A stretch of DNA of 50,000 nt from Eggerthia catenaformis OT 569 = DSM 20559 (GTDB lineage: Bacteria > Bacillota_I > Bacilli_A > Erysipelotrichales > Coprobacillaceae): assembly GCF_000340375.1 (NCBI RefSeq), contig NZ_KB446651.1, positions 1 to 50,000 on the forward strand. Direction: 5' to 3'. Positions 43,428 to 50,000 of this stretch are shown here, piece by piece. Both the position numbers and the translations under genes were made by a program. Below the pieces are notes generated by a model. That model was given only the letters and a program-made list of their open reading frames with translations. It did no database searches and was not told the origin of the DNA. Each line of letters starts with the position of its first letter. Position 1 is the first letter of the stretch.

Positions 43428-43470
43428 AAAGGACTGATTCCTGTATTTTACAGGAGTCAGTCCTTTAATC
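43428..43470. terminator. Bidirectional terminator between prsW-like gene and GH1
   Basis: AAAGGACTGA (43428-43437) pairs with TCAGTCCTTT (43457-43466), with an inner TCCTG/CAGGA pairing. The stem has T runs at both sides. Confidence 0.9.
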
Positions 43471-43504
43471 AATGTCCAAGAAACCGGGTTTACTTCTTTT
43501 TAAG

Positions 43505-44998
<1,494 letters not shown>

Positions 44999-45039
44999 CT
45001 ATTATAATTAATCTTTTATTTTTATATTATTTATTTCTA

Positions 45040-45070
45040 AAAAAGAAAAAACAGGAATACAATATCCTGT
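45040..45070 (-). terminator. Terminator after parB
   Basis: ACAGGA (45051-45056) and TCCTGT (45065-45070) form a stem; on the minus strand it is followed by a T run (45040-45050). Confidence 0.8.
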
Positions 45071-45964
45071 CTAAATTTCTTCTATAACTCCCATAAGTTC
45101 TAATATTCTATTAAGGTCTTTTATATCAGTATACTTAATTGTAATTGTTTTATTCTGAATTTTTACTTTTGTTCCATATTTCTTTCTAATAAGAGTCTCA
45201 GCATAATTATAAGGGCTCTCTTGAGTTTCTTTAGACTTATTCTTTTTTGACAAAGAAAGTTTAATACCCTTAACAATATCTTCTACCTGCCTAACAGAGA
45301 GTTTTTCATCAACAGCCTTTTTTGCTGTCTGTAATGCCTTATCCTCCGGTAAGCCGATAAGTGGTCTTATATGTCCCATAGATAAAATACCATCCAGAAT
45401 ATATTTCTGAAGAGTCTTGGAAATATTTAATAATCTCAATGTATTAGTAACATGAGTACGAGATTTTCCTACTCTCTGAGCCAACTCTTCCTGTGTCAGA
45501 TGTAGTTTATCCATCATTGCCTGATAACCCTGTGCTTCTTCGATCGCATTTAAATCTTCTCTTTGTATATTCTCTAACAATGCTATTTCCATCATCTGGT
45601 CATCAGTAAAATCAACAATAATTGATGGAATATCTTCTAAACCGGCTATTTTAGCTGCTCTCCATCTTCTTTCTCCGGCAACAATATCATAGCCATGAAT
45701 AGACTTCTTTAATAAGATTGGCTGAAAAACACCATGTTCTTTGATAGATTGAGCAAGTTCATTTAATTTTTCCTCATCAAAATATTTTCTTGGTTGATAA
45801 GGGTTTGTACGAATATCCTTCAATAATATTTTTGTTTGCGTTAATTCAGGAGCATTCTTTTCAATCGCATCAATCATAGAAACCAAATCCGATGCACTGT
45901 TACCATCATTAAAAATCGCATTCAATCCTTTGCCTAATCCCGATTTTTTCTTTTTATTTGGCAT
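45071..45964 (-). CDS. parB: Chromosome partition protein ParB/Spo0J
   Basis: The 297-residue protein has the ParB N-terminal CTPase region (NPYQPRKYFDEEKL, GERRWRAAK), the ENIQREDLN motif, a helix-turn-helix (LTQEELAQRVGKSRTHVTNTLRLL) and a C-terminal dimerisation part. It loads on parS sites near the origin and works with ParA in chromosome segregation. It overlaps parA by 11 bp. I found no canonical parS (TGTTNCACGTGAAACA) in the window. Length is normal. Confidence 0.95.
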   Translation of the reverse strand: MPNKKKKSGLGKGLNAIFNDGNSASDLVSMIDAIEKNAPELTQTKILLKDIRTNPYQPRKYFDEEKLNELAQSIKEHGVFQPILLKKSIHGYDIVAGERRWRAAKIAGLEDIPSIIVDFTDDQMMEIALLENIQREDLNAIEEAQGYQAMMDKLHLTQEELAQRVGKSRTHVTNTLRLLNISKTLQKYILDGILSMGHIRPLIGLPEDKALQTAKKAVDEKLSVRQVEDIVKGIKLSLSKKNKSKETQESPYNYAETLIRKKYGTKVKIQNKTITIKYTDIKDLNRILELMGVIEEI

Positions 45965-46724
45965 TTCTCTTCACCACCTCTTTTGCTAATTTACCATAAG
46001 CGACAGCTCCGGGTGATTTTGAATCATAATCAAAAATACATAATCCTTCACTTGGTGCTTCTGACAACTTAATATTTCTAGGAATGATTGTTTCATAGAC
46101 TTTTTCTTTAAAATATTTTCTAACTTCCTGAGTTACTTCAATTCCTAAATTTGTACGTGAATCAAGCATTGTGAGTAGGACACCTTCTATTGTCAAATGC
46201 TTATTAAAGATACTTTGTGTCAATAAAATAGTATTTAATAGCTGCGTCAATCCTTCTAAAGCATAGTATTCACATTGTACAGGAATCAAAACTGAATCAG
46301 CTGCACTCAATGCATTTGTATTTAATAATCCTAATGCCGGCGGGCAATCTATAATAATATAATCATAATTATTCTTAACTTCTTTTAAGGCTGTCTTCAA
46401 TCTTTGTTCTCGTCCTTTGGGAACTGAAGACAACTGTAATTCAATCCCCGCTAAATCTATGCTTGCAGGTACAACATCTAAATGTGCTACAGCACTTTTA
46501 ATAATTACATTTTTAATCAAGGCATCCTGCATTAATAAGTCATATGATGTTTTATCTAAAGAACTGCGATCAATACCTATTCCCTGAGTCGCATTTGACT
46601 GAGGATCCATATCTACAAGCAGGACTTTCTTTTTCATATAAGCAAGTGCTGCACATAAATTCACACTTGTTGTTGTCTTACCAACTCCACCTTTTTGATT
46701 CGTAATGGCTATAATTTTCCCCAT
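45954..46724 (-). CDS. parA: Chromosome partition ATPase ParA/Soj
   Basis: The 256-residue ATPase has the deviant Walker A KGGVGKTT (residues 11-18), VLLVDMDPQSNATQG and IIIDCPPALGLL. It binds DNA cooperatively with ATP and moves ParB-bound origins. AGGAGGAATATT precedes the ATG. The parAB pair is usually near the replication origin; the rRNA operon 3 kb away fits an origin-proximal place. Confidence 0.96.
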   Translation of the reverse strand: MGKIIAITNQKGGVGKTTTSVNLCAALAYMKKKVLLVDMDPQSNATQGIGIDRSSLDKTSYDLLMQDALIKNVIIKSAVAHLDVVPASIDLAGIELQLSSVPKGREQRLKTALKEVKNNYDYIIIDCPPALGLLNTNALSAADSVLIPVQCEYYALEGLTQLLNTILLTQSIFNKHLTIEGVLLTMLDSRTNLGIEVTQEVRKYFKEKVYETIIPRNIKLSEAPSEGLCIFDYDSKSPGAVAYGKLAKEVVKRNAK

Positions 46725-46763
46725 AATATTCCTCCTGCTTATCTAAAAGCAGTTAAATAATAA

Positions 46764-47621
46764 CTACTTTAATATACCAATTCTTTCTCCCAGCAGTACT
46801 TTTGTTTCATTATATTCTGCTGAATTATTTATAATATCCTGATCAATATCTACAATGTCTTTTATAAAAAGAACGACTGTGCTTCCACCAAATTCAAAAT
46901 AGCCTTTCTCTTCACCTCGGCTAAACTCTTTTTTATGATGATTAGTAATTTTACCAACCATCAATGCCCCTACCTCCATCATTATGACATCATCAAAATG
47001 TTTTGTATGTAATAATGTATAAGTACGGCTATTTGTTTTATAAATAGGATAATAATCATTTGCGATTGGATTAACTGTATGAAAATATCCCGGTATGTGA
47101 ACTTCTTTTTCTGATGTACCATCATCAAAAAAATGATAACGGTGATAGTCATCAACAGTAAGTCTAAAAATCAAAGCATACCCGTTCTGATACCTCGAAG
47201 CCAATGTAGGTGACATCAAAAGATCTTCTAAAGAATAAACTGTATTCTTAATTTTTAATCTTACATTCTGATCTATTTTAAAGCACGATAATTTACTATC
47301 ACAAGGAGCAATCAAAACATTAGATGCCTGATTAATCTCTCTTTCTCCATCTTTAATCTTTCTGATAAAAAATTCATTAAAGCTTGCATAATCTTCTTTC
47401 AAATATTGACTCATATCAATATCATTTGATTGAATGAATGACTTTATTCTTTTCGCAGATAAAGCAGAATTCATATATAGACCACCTATATAACTAACAA
47501 AGGGATGAATAAGACATTGAACAAAACTTCTTCCCAATTTATGTGAATAAAGCTTTTCTAACAGCCGATCCTGATTTTCATTATATTCAAATAATGAACC
47601 ATCTCTTAAATAAATAGCCAT
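46764..47621 (-). CDS. psd: Phosphatidylserine decarboxylase proenzyme
   Basis: The 285-residue protein makes phosphatidylethanolamine. It cleaves itself at a GST motif, here FEFGGSTVVLF near residue 245, to form the pyruvoyl group. DDYHRYHFF is the conserved His segment. It overlaps the stop codon of pssA (TAATG), so synthesis of the two enzymes is coupled. No lesion is visible. Confidence 0.93.
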   Translation of the reverse strand: MAIYLRDGSLFEYNENQDRLLEKLYSHKLGRSFVQCLIHPFVSYIGGLYMNSALSAKRIKSFIQSNDIDMSQYLKEDYASFNEFFIRKIKDGEREINQASNVLIAPCDSKLSCFKIDQNVRLKIKNTVYSLEDLLMSPTLASRYQNGYALIFRLTVDDYHRYHFFDDGTSEKEVHIPGYFHTVNPIANDYYPIYKTNSRTYTLLHTKHFDDVIMMEVGALMVGKITNHHKKEFSRGEEKGYFEFGGSTVVLFIKDIVDIDQDIINNSAEYNETKVLLGERIGILK

Positions 47622-48259
47622 TATCCATTCATCCTTACATAACCGGCTGCTACCATAATCGCAAGAATAATAGCACCACAGCCAATTAAAGCTAAAATTC
47701 CTTTTAACCCGGGTTTAATAACTTTAATATCAGAGACAAACAGTATGCCTACTACCCCTAATCCTAAAAAATAAATAGACTGGACAATATGGATACTTAA
47801 AAAAGCTGTCAGACAATAAATCATAGGAAATATTAAAGATGAACTGGTAACCGGAAGTCCCTGATAATATTTTCTTTTTTCCGTTGTCTGCTGCTGTCTG
47901 GTATCTTCCATAACATTAAAATAGCCTAATCTGATAACCGCTCCCAAAACATAAATAGTAAAAAAGATAAGACATGGTAAATCCGTAAATCCCATAGAAT
48001 AGGCTATTAAAGCAGGAAATACACCAAAACTCACTAAATCCACTAATGAATCTATTTGTATTCCAAATTTCTTTTCTTCTAATGTTCGATCCTTCTTACT
48101 TCTTGCAACAATTCCATCAAATGAATCAAAAAAACCACATAACATCAAACAAAATAATGCATATACATAATTATGTGAAAAGGCAAAATGTGTACCTACT
48201 AATGCACTTAATAAACTACAATATGTAAGAATAACAGTATAATTGTAATAACCGATCAT
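47621..48259 (-). CDS. pssA: CDP-diacylglycerol-serine phosphatidyltransferase
   Basis: The 212-residue membrane protein has the CDP-alcohol phosphotransferase motif DGIVAR followed by FGIQIDSLVD (D-G-x2-A-R ... G-x3-D-x3-D) and about six membrane segments. It makes phosphatidylserine, which Psd, encoded next, decarboxylates. ATG 48259 has AAAGGAG 9 bp upstream; a TTG at 48280 overlaps that site. Confidence 0.93.
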   Translation of the reverse strand: MIGYYNYTVILTYCSLLSALVGTHFAFSHNYVYALFCLMLCGFFDSFDGIVARSKKDRTLEEKKFGIQIDSLVDLVSFGVFPALIAYSMGFTDLPCLIFFTIYVLGAVIRLGYFNVMEDTRQQQTTEKRKYYQGLPVTSSSLIFPMIYCLTAFLSIHIVQSIYFLGLGVVGILFVSDIKVIKPGLKGILALIGCGAIILAIMVAAGYVRMNG

Positions 48260-48365
48260 ATAATTATTCTCCTTTAACAATTTTTAATATTATATCATGA
48301 TTGTGATAATTTTTATAGTCTCTCTTTATCGAATAAGTTATAATTAAAAAAGAGGAGATAAAAAT

Positions 48366-48851
48366 ATGATAAAAAAAGCAAAATTTTATAAAGTCAGTTT
48401 TAAAGAATTCAGCAAAAGCTGTGATAATAAGGAAATATATGATGCTATTAAACTTCCTAAGCGTGCCACAAAAGGATCAGCCGGCTATGATTTCTATGCT
48501 CCCTATTCTTTTGTGCTGGCTCCCGGAGAAACTGTTACTATTCCTACAGGTATAAGAGTAAAAATGAATCCTTCCTGGGTTCTTACTATTTTTCCTAGAT
48601 CCGGATTAGGATTTAAATATAGACTTCAGCTTAATAACACCGTAGGCATTATAGACAGTGATTATTTCTATTCAGATAATGAAGGGCATATGTTTATAAA
48701 ACTTACAAATGACTCAAAAGAAAATAAAACTCTTTCAATCAATCAAGGTGAAGGATTTGCCCAAGGAATTTTCTTTACATATGGTATCACTGAAGATGAC
48801 AGCACTTCAGAAACAAGAAATGGCGGATTTGGTTCAACCAGCAAGAAATGA
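48366..48851 (+). CDS. dut: dUTP diphosphatase (trimeric Dut)
   Basis: The 161-residue protein has the five dUTPase motifs in order: SAGYDFYAP, the PTGIRVKM region, PRSGLGFKY, NTVGIIDSDY and the C-terminal RNGGFGST. It hydrolyses dUTP to dUMP, keeping uracil out of DNA. AGAGGAGAT precedes the ATG. Slightly longer than the classical 145-residue form because of an N-terminal extension. A terminator follows. Confidence 0.95.
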   Translation: MIKKAKFYKVSFKEFSKSCDNKEIYDAIKLPKRATKGSAGYDFYAPYSFVLAPGETVTIPTGIRVKMNPSWVLTIFPRSGLGFKYRLQLNNTVGIIDSDYFYSDNEGHMFIKLTNDSKENKTLSINQGEGFAQGIFFTYGITEDDSTSETRNGGFGSTSKK

Positions 48852-48867
48852 ATATAGTAATCCGGAG

Positions 48868-48893
48868 GAACTCCTTTAGAGTTCTTTTTTTAT
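48868..48893 (+). terminator. Terminator after dut
   Basis: GAACTC (48868-48873) pairs with GAGTTC (48879-48884), followed by a T run. Confidence 0.88.
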
Positions 48894-48914
48894 TGGAATT
48901 GATATGAAATTATA

Positions 48915-48938
48915 CAAAAAAAGAGGGGGATGCCCTCT
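48915..48938 (-). terminator. Terminator of the rRNA operon
   Basis: GAGGG (48923-48927) pairs with CCCTC (48933-48937); on the minus strand a run of T follows. It lies right after the 5S gene. Confidence 0.8.
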
Positions 48939-48942
48939 CTCT

Positions 48943-49052
48943 GCCCGGCAGCGTGCTCCTTTCGCCCTCTCGGACTATCTTCGCCGCTGTGATGCTTAAC
49001 TTCCGTGTTCGGTATGGGCAACGGGTGTGTCCATCACGCCTTCACCACCGGA
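48943..49052 (-). rRNA. rrf: 5S ribosomal RNA
   Basis: The minus strand shows the 5S landmarks CCCATACCGAACACGGAAG and TTAAGC, and the ends TCCGGTGG and CTGCCGGG pair as helix I. The borders are set from that helix and may be off by a few bases. It follows the 23S gene by about 58 bp, with no tRNA between them. Confidence 0.93.
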
Positions 49053-49110
49053 TCTCCCGACGGTCCCTCAAAACCGGATTCCATACTTCTCGCTCTCTGA
49101 CTCTCTCTCC

Positions 49111-50000
<890 letters not shown>

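Noticed and set aside
45071-46724. parS sites near parAB
   Set aside because: I looked for the canonical 16-bp inverted repeat and saw no convincing copy in the window.

Overview
The window looks like chromosome of an AT-rich, low-GC Gram-positive gut-type Firmicute, carrying the right-hand part of an integrated conjugative element. I infer an Erysipelotrichia-like host from the very low GC, the AGGAGG-type ribosome binding sites, the parAB/pssA/psd/folD/ychF set and the overall protein style; no single gene proves the genus. Standard code is used: UGG encodes Trp throughout.

Region 1 (1 to about 23326) is a mobile element of the broad Tn916/Tn1549 type, cut off by the left window edge. It holds a truncated methylase-helicase giant gene, an SSB-like protein, a divergent relaxase/MobC pair beside an oriT-like hairpin cluster, a GntR-controlled two-gene ABC transporter, and an IS110 insertion sequence next to a truncated sigma-factor gene. 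A large cargo operon follows (TetR, ECF S/T/A components, two half ABC transporters of the YbtPQ/IrtAB style, and a MATE pump), then an intact Orf7-like sigma factor, a long noncoding stretch, a 57-residue ORF and a large serine recombinase. The two cargo modules are each followed by the same unit of leader ORF, terminator and sigma gene, so the element seems to have grown by stacking modules at one site. The TetR operator is present at its own promoter and again in front of the transport operon.

The element sits inside a 6-phospho-beta-glucosidase gene, of which only the first ~117 codons remain (23323-23675, minus strand). An intact paralogue at 43505-44977 shows where chromosomal sequence begins, and places the recombinase stop codon in or beside the crossover point.

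Region 2 (23676-32740) is ordinary chromosome: map, ispD, a MacB/LolD-type ABC operon with a clear promoter and operator, two divergent Cof-type HAD phosphatases, and a three-gene cluster of unrecognised membrane-associated proteins containing a 30-bp perfect palindrome.

Region 3 (32811-37425) is a decaying zone. An M20 dipeptidase has two in-frame TGA codons, a glycosylasparaginase has lost its N-terminal half, and a PRD-type regulator is frameshifted by a 29-bp tandem duplication and truncated. Between the last two lies a 2.1-kb scrap of a mobilisable element with a broken MobA/MobL relaxase and an apparently intact methyltransferase gene.

Region 4 (37572-48851) is housekeeping: a rhodanese lipoprotein, YchF, a PAP2 phosphatase, a DUF951 protein, FolD, an OhrR-type regulator with TrxB, a zinc-ribbon PrsW-like protease, a GH1 6-phospho-beta-glucosidase, ParB/ParA, Psd/PssA and dUTPase. 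Region 5 (48943-50000) is the end of an rRNA operon on the minus strand (23S 3' part, then 5S), GC-rich against the AT-rich background. No CRISPR array or tRNA gene was found.
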